Below are positions 1 through 11,700 of a stretch of 64,000 bases of DNA, in pieces (position 1 is the first letter of the stretch; each line of letters opens with the position of its first letter). Location of the stretch: positions 71,023 to 135,022 of the forward strand of contig CBDFFP010000004.1 in assembly GCA_965246855.1 (NCBI GenBank). The letters run 5' to 3'. A model generated the notes under the pieces. The model had not been told where the DNA came from. It searched no databases and saw only the letters and a list, made by a program, of their open reading frames with translations. This stretch comes from UBA1952 sp965246855 (GTDB lineage: Bacteria > Bacteroidota > Bacteroidia > Chitinophagales > Chitinophagaceae). Made by a program: the position numbers and the translations under genes.

Positions 1-492
1 GGCAACGAGTTTATCAAAGACATTCTGCAACCCGGCGACGTCTTCGGGCAGCTCACTTTGGAGCGCACCCATCTGAACGGAGAATTTGCGCAGGCTCACA
101 AAGACGAGACCATCCTGTGTGCCTTCAACATAGAGGATTTCCAGCGGCTGCTCCTGCACAAGCCAACCCTCGCCGTTGTTTTTGCCAAGAAGGTTGGGAG
201 TCGGTTGCAACGGGTGGAAAGCCGGTTGCTCAACCTGCTCCAGCGCGATGTACGCACCCGGCTTCTTTATTTTCTCTGGACGATTCTGCCGCCTTCCGAA
301 ACGGCTTCGGGCGCTGTTACCATGCCCAACTACCTGACGCACGAAGACATCGCCCGCCTCACCGGCACGAGCCGGCAAACAGTTACCACACTGCTGAATC
401 AGTTAGACGCCGAAGGATTCCTTCATGTGGACCGCAAGCAAATTGTGGTGCGCGACATCAAGTGGCTGCAAAAAGAGGCGAAAGTCAGCTAA
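1..492 (+). CDS. Crp/Fnr-family transcriptional regulator, 5' end missing
   Basis: The reading frame is open from base 1, so the gene starts upstream of the window; the first ATG at 58 is internal. The visible part has the end of a cyclic-nucleotide-binding-like beta barrel (GDVFGQLTL near the start). A dimerisation helix follows, and then a C-terminal winged helix with the Crp-type recognition region LTHEDIARLTGTSRQTV, about 45 residues before the end. The role is DNA-binding regulation in the cytoplasm. The effector cannot be told from this fragment, and no Fnr-type cysteine cluster can be judged because the N-terminus is missing. The stop is followed 51 bp later by a DoxX-like gene on the same strand, which could be cotranscribed or a target. 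Confidence 0.9.
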   Translation, partial: GNEFIKDILQPGDVFGQLTLERTHLNGEFAQAHKDETILCAFNIEDFQRLLLHKPTLAVVFAKKVGSRLQRVESRLLNLLQRDVRTRLLYFLWTILPPSETASGAVTMPNYLTHEDIARLTGTSRQTVTTLLNQLDAEGFLHVDRKQIVVRDIKWLQKEAKVS

Positions 493-543
493 GCGACAAA
501 AGCGAAAATGCGTGTGCTCTTGCTTTGCACAAAACACACTGCT

Positions 544-960
544 ATGAAAGCAAGAAATCTTTTTCTCTGGGCGCTGCGCCTTGTTGCTGCCTACATCCTG
601 CTGCAAACGCTGAGCTTTAAGTTTGGCGCCAAGCCCGAAAGCGTGTACATCTTCACGCAGGTGGGCATGGAGCCGTGGGGCCGGATTGGCTCCGGTATTG
701 TGGAGTTGATTGCTGCTATTCTCCTGCTCATTCCACGCACCACAGGTTGGGGGGCGGCGCTGGCACTCGGTACGATTAGCGGCGCTCTCTTTTTTCACCT
801 CACCAAGCTGGGCATTGTGGTGATGGACGACGGCGGCCAGCTTTTCATTTTCGCGCTTATCGTCTTTGTGTGCTGCGCGATATTGCTGTGGGTGTACCGG
901 ATGCAGCTACTGCGTGTGTTGCTGCCGGGGAAATTTTCGCGGGAACGTGTTCTTTCCTGA
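544..960 (+). CDS. DoxX-like small integral membrane protein
   Basis: This is a 138-residue protein with four hydrophobic segments (roughly residues 8-25, 45-65, 70-95 and 100-125). The pattern, including LRLVAAYILLQTLSFKF and a second helix after GMEPWGR, resembles the DoxX/DoxD-like membrane family of Bacteroidota. I chose ATG 544 (MKARNLFLW) over the in-frame ATG at 508 because 508 would add a non-hydrophobic leader of 12 residues that overlaps the spacer after the regulator gene. The family is linked loosely to quinone or thiol redox roles, but nothing here shows a substrate. Confidence 0.7.
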   Translation: MKARNLFLWALRLVAAYILLQTLSFKFGAKPESVYIFTQVGMEPWGRIGSGIVELIAAILLLIPRTTGWGAALALGTISGALFFHLTKLGIVVMDDGGQLFIFALIVFVCCAILLWVYRMQLLRVLLPGKFSRERVLS

Positions 961-1079
961 CCCACATAAACCTTTCTACCAGAGGCGTTTTCGTTCCTGT
1001 TCATCAGCCGCCACCATTCGCCGTCGGCAGGACAAAACGAGAAAACCATAACCACCCTATTTGCCTTAACTCCAAAACC

Positions 1080-2084
1080 ATGAAACGAAACCTTTCCGCG
1101 CTTATCAGTCTGTTCACTCTTGCTGGAAGTCATGTCGCGAACGCACAACCCGTGCCGAAGACCGTACTGGCAGAGCATTTCACCAACAGTTATTGCAGTG
1201 TATGCGCAAGCCGCAATCCGGGCTTTTATCAAAACCTGGCGCAGTTTCCGCAAGTGCTGCATATTGCGTACTACCCCAGTTCGCCTTATCCCGCTTGTCC
1301 CATCAACCAGTACAACAAACCGGAGGCCGATGCGCGCACTAACTATTACGGCGTGTATGGTGGTACCCCCCGATTAGTGATACAGGGCGCGGCTATTCCT
1401 GCGAGTGCGAATTACACAAGCGCATCCTTATTCCAGAACGAGTTTGGCCAAACCAGCCCGTTCGCGCTCACTATCCAGTTGGAGCAGCTTTCTGTAGCAA
1501 GCGGACAGGCGCGTGTTGTTATCCGCAAGGCAGACACCAGCGCGCTGGATTCGGTTTCGCTGTATGCCGCGCTTGTTGAAGACACGCTGAATTTTGCCGC
1601 CAACAACGGCGAGACGGTTCACTACGATGTTTTCCGCCGCTCGGTGTGGGGTGCGCAGCCGTTGCGCGTGAAGAGTCCCGTAGCTGTGGGGGATTCTGTT
1701 GTTCTGACGCAGCCCATTGTCATTGATGCGGTATGGCCGTTGGGGCATATGCGCGCAGTTGCTATCGTGCAACAACAGTCAGGGGCTTTGTTGCAAGCCG
1801 CGCGGTCAGTAAGCTTTGCCGCTTCAGGCTCTACGGGCGTGGGAGCGGTTTCCAACGAAGCCATCCGCATCTTTCCGAATCCCGCCGTTAATAGTATTCA
1901 GGTAGCAGGGCTGAATGGCGCTACGGGTGTTGCGACGGTTTACGACTTACACGGACGCCTTTTAAGTCGCCAAACATTGGGCGGCAATGCCGAGGTTTCG
2001 GTAGGCCCTTTGCCAGCAGGGCAGTATGTCTTGCATGTAACCGCTCCTGCTATAGACCGCCGCTTTCTTATTACCCGGCAATAA
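1080..2084 (+). CDS. Omp28-like exported protein with T9SS sorting domain
   Basis: A 334-residue protein starting at ATG 1080, which gives a clean signal peptide (MKRNLSALISLFTLAG, cleavage near ANA-QP). A thioredoxin-like segment follows with a CSVC (CxxC) motif at residues 39-42 and a later GGTPRLVI, as in Omp28/thioredoxin-like proteins of Bacteroidota. The last 75 residues (IRIFPNPAVNSIQV ... GQYVLHV) are a typical type IX secretion C-terminal sorting domain. The protein is therefore probably exported to the surface or outside, where the CxxC pair could act in redox or disulfide chemistry. This fits with porX, the T9SS regulator gene, at 41040. Confidence 0.85.
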   Translation: MKRNLSALISLFTLAGSHVANAQPVPKTVLAEHFTNSYCSVCASRNPGFYQNLAQFPQVLHIAYYPSSPYPACPINQYNKPEADARTNYYGVYGGTPRLVIQGAAIPASANYTSASLFQNEFGQTSPFALTIQLEQLSVASGQARVVIRKADTSALDSVSLYAALVEDTLNFAANNGETVHYDVFRRSVWGAQPLRVKSPVAVGDSVVLTQPIVIDAVWPLGHMRAVAIVQQQSGALLQAARSVSFAASGSTGVGAVSNEAIRIFPNPAVNSIQVAGLNGATGVATVYDLHGRLLSRQTLGGNAEVSVGPLPAGQYVLHVTAPAIDRRFLITRQ

Positions 2085-2115
2085 GGAAACAACTTTATCA
2101 CGCATATCCCCAAAA

Positions 2116-2580
2116 ATGGACTCTAAAATCAGAAAGGTTGTTGAAGCCGATTTGTCCGGCTTGAAAACTGTACTGGATTCCAGCGGTCTTTTCCCTTCCG
2201 GTTTCTTGGACGAAATGATTGCGGACTATTTCGCAAACCCAGATACGGAAGATGTTTGGTTCACCTGCCTTGATAACGATGTACCCATAGCGGTAGGCTA
2301 CTGTGTCGCCGAGAAATTCACGCAAGGCACCTGCAACTTACTTGCTATTGGCGTGGCGAAAGAGCTGCAAGGCAGCGGAATCGGTGGGCAGATGATGACG
2401 TTTATTGAACAGCTTTTGAGGAGCGCGGGCAAGCGCATTCTTATCGTTGAGACTTCCAGCGATGACCAGTACCGGCTTACCCGAAAATTCTACCAAAAGC
2501 TCGGCTACGCGCACGAGGCAACGATACGCGACTTCTGGAAAGAAGGAGAAGACAAGATTGTGTTTTGGAAGAAGCTGTAG
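2116..2580 (+). CDS. GNAT-family N-acetyltransferase
   Basis: This 154-residue protein has the GNAT fold order. The acetyl-CoA binding motif A is seen as LAIGVAKELQGSGIGGQMM, giving the Q-x-x-G-x-G/A loop at about residues 85-95. The later segment FYQKLGYAHEATIRDFW is the usual motif B end. The acceptor substrate is not predictable. The gene starts 31 bp after the T9SS cargo gene and ends two bases before the stop codon of a dehydrogenase remnant on the other strand, so the two are convergent. Confidence 0.85.
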   Translation: MDSKIRKVVEADLSGLKTVLDSSGLFPSGFLDEMIADYFANPDTEDVWFTCLDNDVPIAVGYCVAEKFTQGTCNLLAIGVAKELQGSGIGGQMMTFIEQLLRSAGKRILIVETSSDDQYRLTRKFYQKLGYAHEATIRDFWKEGEDKIVFWKKL

Positions 2581-2582
2581 CG

Positions 2583-2773
2583 TTAGTTGTACACTGTACC
2601 TTCCACAATTGCCCTGAAATCGCTAAGGTCTTTTGCTACGCTTTCCAATTTAGATGACAAAGACGTAATTGCAATATTTCCCAATGGCAGTCGTAGTGGC
2701 GGGTTGTCTAGTTTTTTGATATCCGTAATGGCCTGCGCGGCTTTTAACGGGTCACCTTCTTGATAACGATGCG
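2583..2773 (-). pseudogene. C-terminal remnant of a short-chain dehydrogenase (SDR)
   Basis: Read on the minus strand, about 60 codons end at a stop at 2583. They match the conserved C-terminal tail of SDR oxidoreductases: GDPLKAAQAI, then NPPLRLPLG, then a KLESVAKDL helix. The reading frame runs straight into the last CRISPR repeat at 2774 and has no own start; the only ATG lies inside the repeat. The N-terminal Rossmann part is not found in this window. I read this as a gene truncated when the CRISPR locus was placed here, or by a deletion at its leader-distal end. The family match is from memory of the tail pattern. Confidence 0.75.
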
Positions 2774-5700
2774 GTTTCAATTCCTCTCGGTTCAATTAAA
2801 GCCATCCCGATTCCGCCAATCACAACAACCTTCCTCAAAGTTTCAATTCCTCACGGTTCAATTAAAGGAAAAGCCGCACGTCAATAATAGAAAGCGCCTC
2901 CGCCGTTTCAATTCCTCCCGGTTCAATTAAAGCCCTGTCCGGAAGCGGTGTGCCGCAGCCAGGTAGGAAGTTTCAATCCCTCCCGGTTCAATTAAAGCCG
3001 CAAAGCACTACAAGCTGACAGTGGTGGAAATCCGTTTCAATCCCTCCCGGTTCAATTAAAGCAGAGTGTGGCCACCAACGGAGACTTAGAGTAGCTCGTT
3101 TCAATCCCTCCCGGTTCAATTAAATCTTAGAAGTGTCGCAGCACAACCGGAACCGGAAACGCGTTTCAATCCCTCCCGGTTCAATTAAAGCAATTTCACG
3201 GGCTTGTCGTCTCCGTCTGGTTCTTTCTGTTTCAATCCCTCCCGGTTCAATTAAAGCGATTAACGGCGTGGCGGACGGGCTTAATTCTATTTCGTTTCAA
3301 TCCCTCCCGGTTCAATTAAAGCCCGAGAACGCCTCGACGATCATAAGGGCCAGCTGAGTTTCAATCCCTCCCGGTTCAATTAAAGCCCGTGAAGCCGGCA
3401 AAGTCCATTAGGTTCCACCGGTGTTTCAATTCCTCCCGGTTCAATTGAAGCATTGCTGTAATGTTTTCGCTTTCTGGAATCGAAACCGTTTCAATTCCTC
3501 CCGGTTCAATTAAAGCGCGCCAGAAACGAAAAGCACCATTCTGGGAATCTACGTTTCAATTCCTCCCGGTTCAATTAAAGCAGTAGAAATACAAAGGCGA
3601 AGCGAGGATTCAGAAAGGTTTCAATTCCTCCCGGTTCAATTAAAGCCCCCCGTGGCCTGTGCCTTGCACGTTGGAAGCCTGCGTTTCAATTCCTCCCGGT
3701 TCAATTAAAGCCGGTCCCGGAACTGGGATAGGCTGTTGTTGTCCACGTTTCAATTCCTCCCGGTTCAATTAAAGCAGCCTATGGCAGGCCGGTGAGCGGC
3801 ATTGGTTTGAGTTTCAATTCCTCCCGGTTCAATTAAAGCCAACAGGAGTACAACGCTATCCGCAACCAGATTGACGTTTCAATTCCTCCCGGTTCAATTA
3901 AAGCCTTCAATGCCTGCCAGAAGCTCCGCATTGTCGGTGGTTTCAATTCCTCCCGGTTCAATTAAAGCATGTCGACGACTTTCAAGATAAATGGCATAGC
4001 AGGTTTCAATTCCTCCCGGTTCAATTAAAGCCTTTTCAAAGTTGGCCAGCTCGTAGCGGTGGCCAAGTTTCAATTCCTCCCGGTTCAATTAAAGCCCGAG
4101 CAACAAGGAGACGAGCAGCCGGAGTAATCCCGTTTCAATTCCTCCCGGTTCAATTAAAGCGTAAGTGCTTTTCTCCACCCTCTCTGCCATCCATCGGTTT
4201 CAATTCCTCCCGGTTCAATTAAAGCCGCAAGCTGTTTTCGATTCGTAGCAGCCAATACGCCGTTTCAATTCCTCCCGGTTCAATTAAAGCAAAGGTGCGC
4301 AGAAAGGGGGATTTTGGCATTCCCCGTTTCAATTCCTCCCGGTTCAATTAAAGCTGTACTTGAAAAAGGCTAAGAAGCTAATGATATCAAGTTTCAATTC
4401 CTCCCGGTTCAATTAAAGCTTGTACTTGAAAAAGGCTAAGAAGCTAATGATATCAAGTTTCAATTCCTCCCGGTTCAATTAAAGCAAATTGAAAATGGCA
4501 AAGGTTCTATTCGGCGCCCAAAGTTTCAATTCCTCCCGGTTCAATTAAAGCAACGTAGAAATCCGTCTCTTCTGTATGTTTATAAAGGTTTCAATTCCTC
4601 CCGGTTCAATTAAAGCTCTTAGCAGGCCGTGTCCTGCTATGTTGGAATCAAAAGTTTCAATTCCTCCCGGTTCAATTAAAGCTTCCCCACTCGGCGAAGG
4701 CAATGCCCACCGTACCGTGTTTCAATTCCTCCCGGTTCAATTAAAGCAAAGTTTACGTTGACCCTCCGACCACGACCATGCAGGTTTCAATTCCTCCCGG
4801 TTCAATTAAAGCCGCGTTCCTGCTCCAGATAAGGCGACACTTTAAACGTTTCAATTCCTCCCGGTTCAATTAAAGCCACGGCTTCGCATTCATCCATAGC
4901 TGCTTCCTTGTGTTTCAATTCCTCCCGGTTCAATTAAAGCGAATAAGAGCCTTCGCTTAACTCGTTGTCAAACGCGTTTCAATTCCTCCCGGTTCAATTA
5001 AAGCGGTGAAGGAAAAGCGTAGGTGTGGATCCAAGACCTCCGTTTCAATTCCTCCCGGTTCAATTAAAGCCACCGAAATGCTAATGCCTGCGCCGGTTAG
5101 GTTAAGGTTTCAATTCCTCCCGGTTCAATTAAAGCGATGGCTGGCCGTCAACAGGCGCTGTCGGCGAAGGCGTTTCAATTCCTCCCGGTTCAATTAAAGC
5201 ATGCTGTTAGAAATCCTCCAGAAGTGCGAAAAACCGCAGTTTCAATTCCTCCCGGTTCAATTAAAGCTGAGCAATAACATTACCTGGTTCGGACTGTGGC
5301 CAAGTTTCAATTCCTCCCGGTTCAATTAAAGCGGCACGTGATGGAAGGCTTCACGCTGCAAGTGTGTGGTTTCAATTCCTCCCGGTTCAATTAAAGCGAC
5401 GTCGGGGTTTTTGCCCGCCTTGCGTGCCTGCTCGTTTCAATTCCTCCCGGTTCAATTAAAGCGTAAAGGTGCGCAGAAAGGGGGATTCTGGCATTCCCCG
5501 TTTCAATTCCTCCCGGTTCAATTAAAGCGAGGCTTGGACGTTCATGGATGTTCATGGACGTTGGGTTTCAATTCCTCCCGGTTCAATTAAAGCCAGACTG
5601 GAACATAACGCTCAACCCACTGGCCGCAAGTTTCAATTCCTCCCGGTTCAATTAAAGCCGCACCAGTTCGCTCTTTGCGGCCCATGCACCGAGTTTCAAT

Positions 5701-8700
5701 TCCTCCCGGTTCAATTAAAGCAGATGACGTCGCCTTTGATGTAGGAGCCGAAGTTTAGTTTCAATTCCTCCCGGTTCAATTAAAGCCAGACTGGAACATA
5801 ACGCTCAACCCACTGGCCGCAAGTTTCAATTCCTCCCGGTTCAATTAAAGCGCAGAATAACGCGTGAAAACAGGGCAGGCTCAATCGTGTTTCAATTCCT
5901 CCCGGTTCAATTAAAGCGTTTTATATGCGCTTCACTGCGCGCGAGCATACGAGCGTTTCAATTCCTCCCGGTTCAATTAAAGCCCCGGCCTTCCATAGCA
6001 CCGCGTCCTGTTTCAGCGGTTTCAATTCCTCCCGGTTCAATTAAAGCCCGCTTCTGTTCGGCTCCACTCCACTGCTCATCAAGTTTCAATTCCTCCCGGT
6101 TCAATTAAAGCACAGAGAAGAACGCCGATTACAAAGCTGCGCTGGAGTTTCAATTCCTCCCGGTTCAATTAAAGCGCAGGCCGGGCGTGGTGTAGTTGCA
6201 GGGATGAAAGGTTTCAATTCCTCCCGGTTCAATTAAAGCTTCCTGCGCGCACCAATACACGAAAGCCATGCACCAGTTTCAATTCCTCCCGGTTCAATTA
6301 AAGCTTGCACTGCGAAAATTGTAGAGCTGCTGATGTGCATGTTTCAATTCCTCCCGGTTCAATTAAAGCACCAAGTTTGTGAAGGGCGTAACCGAAGCCC
6401 TGGGGTTTCAATTCCTCCCGGTTCAATTAAAGCGCTCCAGAAGAAGATTAGGGTAGCGCCCACATTCCTGTTTCAATTCCTCCCGGTTCAATTAAAGCGG
6501 GTGAAGGAAAAGCGTAGGTGTGGATCCAAGACCTCCGTTTCAATTCCTCCCGGTTCAATTAAAGCGATTAAAGATTTTTAGTTGCTGCTCTTCGCCATGC
6601 TCCGTTTCAATTCCTCCCGGTTCAATTAAAGCTGCGTAGCGGTAAGGATGTGCATTTTGTGACTGGTGGCGTTTCAATTCCTCCCGGTTCAATTAAAGCG
6701 CATTCAGTTTCAAGCGAAGCGTTGCGGCAATGCGCGTTTCAATTCCTCCCGGTTCAATTAAAGCCGCAGCACGGGGGAAAGCGCCATAAAATCAAGCGCG
6801 TTTCAATTCCTCCCGGTTCAATTAAAGCCTGCTTTGGAAGCTTTAGCGCAGTAGAAAAAACGCGGTTTCAATTCCTCCCGGTTCAATTAAAGCCAGAAAA
6901 TCCAGTTTATCCACAAGAAAAAAAGCGAGTTTCAATTCCTCCCGGTTCAATTAAAGCTTCCAGCGTTACGGCGTGGCTCCAGCTGGAGCCACGTTTCAAT
7001 TCCTCCCGGTTCAATTAAAGCGCCACGCTGATCCACGCCGCAGCCGGGCCGGTAAAGTTTCAATTCCTCCCGGTTCAATTAAAGCTCTGCATCTGTGTCT
7101 GGCACACCAGATGTGGCTTCGTTTCAATTCCTCCCGGTTCAATTAAAGCAGGAAACGCTGATCGCTGCCAACGAAACCCTGAAAGGTTTCAATTCCTCCC
7201 GGTTCAATTAAAGCCTTTACGCATCTGTGCAGCACCTGCACCGCGTTCCGTTTCAATTCCTCCCGGTTCAATTAAAGCCTCCAGAAGAAGATTAGGGTAG
7301 CGCCCACATTCCTGTTTCAATTCCTCCCGGTTCAATTAAAGCATCATTCGCAGCATTGTCTTCAACGACAACAGCAGTTTCAATTCCTCCCGGTTCAATT
7401 AAAGCAGGACTGCATCCGTGTAAGTGATAGCAAAACGGTTGTTTCAATTCCTCCCGGTTCAATTAAAGCAGCTCTACCAGCCGCACACTCTTCAATCCAC
7501 CGTTTGTTTCAATTCCTCCCGGTTCAATTAAAGCTTTGCTGTGCTCGTGCGCATCGGTTACGCGAGATTGCTGTTTCAATTCCTCCCGGTTCAATTAAAG
7601 CAGTGTTGTAAAGCGTCGCGGGCCTCGCGCGCCCCGGGTTTCAATTCCTCCCGGTTCAATTAAAGCCTTATTGGTGCCGTTCTCCCGCTTGGAAAACACA
7701 CGTTTCAATTCCTCCCGGTTCAATTAAAGCTCCAGAAAGGAAATCCCGCTTCTCATTTTTGAGAAGGTTTCAATTCCTCCCGGTTCAATTAAAGCAAGCG
7801 CGAAAACATACAAGAAAGCATCTTATTTGGGTTTCAATTCCTCCCGGTTCAATTAAAGCTGGCCACTGCGGCAGGGTCGTAATCGCCGTTCCCGCGTTTC
7901 AATTCCTCCCGGTTCAATTAAAGCTTCGCGTTGCACATCCATCTTAAACTTGATGTCGTTCGTTTCAATTCCTCCCGGTTCAATTAAAGCGGCTCCCCTT
8001 CCCCGGCAGATGGGCAAAAATGGTTGTTTCAATTCCTCCCGGTTCAATTAAAGCCTACCAGAATCCAGTTTTTGTAGCGCTTCCTTTTCTCGTTTCAATT
8101 CCTCCCGGTTCAATTAAAGCGCCTGCCAGTGGCAACGCTGCGCGATGGTTGCAGGGTTTCAATTCCTCCCGGTTCAATTAAAGCTTGCGTTAGCAATTCC
8201 TGCTCCGCCTTTTCCAGCAGGTTTCAATTCCTCCCGGTTCAATTAAAGCAGCCTGCCAGTGGCAACGCTGCGCGATGGTTGCAGGGTTTCAATTCCTCCC
8301 GGTTCAATTAAAGCAGTGACTTTGGACTTAACCCGCCCCTGTTTTGCCGCGTTTCAATTCCTCCCGGTTCAATTAAAGCCACCTTTTCAGGCGATGACCG
8401 GCATTCACATTATTTCGTTTCAATTCCTCCCGGTTCAATTAAAGCAGCAACTGCGGGCGGATCAACGTTTTGCGTTGTCTGGTTTCAATTCCTCCCGGTT
8501 CAATTAAAGCTTTGCGCGCGGCTGAAATAAAGCAAGCTGCGTGTTTGTTTCAATTCCTCCCGGTTCAATTAAAGCGCGCTTCACGAGGCCATCATCCCGG
8601 AACCGGAATGGGTTTCAATTCCTCCCGGTTCAATTAAAGCAAATGCCACCCGCAGGCGCGGGTCTTCCTTCAACAGTTTCAATTCCTCCCGGTTCAATTA

Positions 8701-11700
8701 AAGCATAGTAGTCGCTTGCGGTGGGTGGCAACTGCTCCACGTTTCAATTCCTCCCGGTTCAATTAAAGCATGTTGGTGGTTGGTGGTTTGGTTATCGTTG
8801 AAAAGGTTTCAATTCCTCCCGGTTCAATTAAAGCAATCGCTTGGAAGCACGACAAGGATTATGCTGAACTGTTTCAATTCCTCCCGGTTCAATTAAAGCA
8901 GTCGCGCCAGAAGTTCCCCTATCGGGCTGTCCACGTTTCAATTCCTCCCGGTTCAATTAAAGCAACTCTTATGGGCTTAAGTCAATCGCGTACAACCTAG
9001 TTTCAATTCCTCCCGGTTCAATTAAAGCACGACCCGAAGCAAGGTATTCTTTCTTTCCCGCGGTTTCAATTCCTCCCGGTTCAATTAAAGCACAAAATCA
9101 GCCTTGCCGGACATTGACCCGGTTCGAGGTTTCAATTCCTCCCGGTTCAATTAAAGCGCAAACCGTCTTCCGGTAACCAATACGACCCTACTAGTTTCAA
9201 TTCCTCCCGGTTCAATTAAAGCAGGACACTAGATGCGCACGAGTGTGAGCTTACAGGAAGGTTTCAATTCCTCCCGGTTCAATTAAAGCGAGGCGGCAGG
9301 GAAGACAATGGACATGATAGGCGAGTTTCAATTCCTCCCGGTTCAATTAAAGCTCCCTTTGCTAATTGGCTTGTGGTGCGTAATGGGCGTTTCAATTCCT
9401 CCCGGTTCAATTAAAGCTGCTGTGCTCGTGCGCATCGGTTACGCGAGATTGCTGTTTCAATTCCTCCCGGTTCAATTAAAGCTCCCACGCCTTGCCCATA
9501 AAGCCAAGCCCATACGGGTTTCAATTCCTCCCGGTTCAATTAAAGCGATTTGGTTTTCCTCGTACATGCTGCAATCATCGAGTTTCAATTCCTCCCGGTT
9601 CAATTAAAGCTTCCAAAGCGCAAGGGCTGAAAAACAGCTTTACCACGTTTCAATTCCTCCCGGTTCAATTAAAGCACCATCGCCGCCGCTGGAGGACACC
9701 GCGCGGCCCGTTTCAATTCCTCCCGGTTCAATTAAAGCCGGCGCTTGTCGTCTTAAAAACGCTGTCAAAAACCGTTTCAATTCCTCCCGGTTCAATTAAA
9801 GCCCCGGTGGCCTTGTGGCACAACGACGAAATTGTTAGTTTCAATTCCTCCCGGTTCAATTAAAGCGAGTTCAGCGCATAAGGCAGCAAATCGTTGGGAT
9901 TCGTTTCAATTCCTCCCGGTTCAATTAAAGCGCGTTCTGGCGGAGGATGTCAAAACAGTAGCGCGGTTTCAATTCCTCCCGGTTCAATTAAAGCTAAAGA
10001 ATGTGCTTTTTCATAAGCAAGAAGTGTGGTTTCAATTCCTCCCGGTTCAATTAAAGCGTCCATGCCGAATTTCGGGCACAAAGACGCAAAAATGTTTCAA
10101 TTCCTCCCGGTTCAATTAAAGCAACAACTGCGAATGCGATAGCTGTTGCCACTTTGGTGTTTCAATTCCTCCCGGTTCAATTAAAGCCCGGTCTCCCGCA
10201 TGTTGACCGGAATGGTTTTATCGTTTCAATTCCTCCCGGTTCAATTAAAGCATTTAGAAGCTGCTACGGTTTCGGCGTTAATTGGTGGTTTCAATTCCTC
10301 CCGGTTCAATTAAAGCGTCCATGCCGAATTTCGGGCACAAAGACGCAAAAATGTTTCAATTCCTCCCGGTTCAATTAAAGCAACAACTGCGAATGCGATA
10401 GCTGTTGCCACTTTGGTGTTTCAATTCCTCCCGGTTCAATTAAAGCCCGGTCTCCCGCATGTTGACCGGAATGGTTTTATCGTTTCAATTCCTCCCGGTT
10501 CAATTAAAGCATTTAGAAGCTGCTACGGTTTCGGCGTTAATTGGTGGTTTCAATTCCTCCCGGTTCAATTAAAGCGCGCGCCTAAAGGACAGTTGGGACA
10601 GCAAAAAAAGGTTTCAATTCCTCCCGGTTCAATTAAAGCCCATTGCCAGCCGCCGCTCTTTCTCGTTTTGCAGCGGTTTCAATTCCTCCCGGTTCAATTA
10701 AAGCGGAAATTCATCCACCGCCTTGCAGTGCTTAATATTTGTTTCAATTCCTCCCGGTTCAATTAAAGCGGTTCACACGCACTTCGCGCGTTGGGTCCAG
10801 GGAGGTTTCAATTCCTCCCGGTTCAATTAAAGCGCTTTACCTGGCTTACCGGAATCTCTTCAATCCGCAGCGTTTCAATTCCTCCCGGTTCAATTAAAGC
10901 GGCATTTTCACGCACTACAAATTGGCCGCGACAAGGTTTCAATTCCTCCCGGTTCAATTAAAGCGTTCTTCACGAATCCTGCTTCCTTTGCCTCATTGCG
11001 TTTCAATTCCTCCCGGTTCAATTAAAGCCGTATCTGGATTATCAGGGAAAGGCGCAAACGCAACGTTTCAATTCCTCCCGGTTCAATTAAAGCGAGACCG
11101 AGCAGGTAATCCTTAAAAAGGGACGGCGGTTTCAATTCCTCCCGGTTCAATTAAAGCTTTTGCTTTTCGGGCTGGTAGGACTTAAGTTTATCCGTTTCAA
11201 TTCCTCCCGGTTCAATTAAAGCAAAAGAGAAAGGTTTTTGATTACTGTGAAGTAGGATAGTTTCAATTCCTCCCGGTTCAATTAAAGCAAGCATCCCCGC
11301 CGCTCATCGTGTCTGTTATCGTTGTTTCAATTCCTCCCGGTTCAATTAAAGCCTCCGCCGCGCCGGGGCCGTCTATCTTTTTCTGTTAGGTTTCAATTCC
11401 TCCCGGTTCAATTAAAGCTATCCGCTGGCGCGTGGGGCAATTCGTAGTCATTACGTTTCAATTCCTCCCGGTTCAATTAAAGCGCCTTCAATTTCTTTTG
11501 CGTAACGCGCCTCTACCGCCGTTTCAATTCCTCCCGGTTCAATTAAAGCAGGCGGGAACCGACCGTCGAGCAGGTGCAGAAGTAATGTTTCAATTCCTCC
11601 CGGTTCAATTAAAGCAGCTGGCAGGTATCCACGTTGGAAAGCCCTATTACAGTTTCAATTCCTCCCGGTTCAATTAAAGCCGCCTACATCAAGAAAGCTT

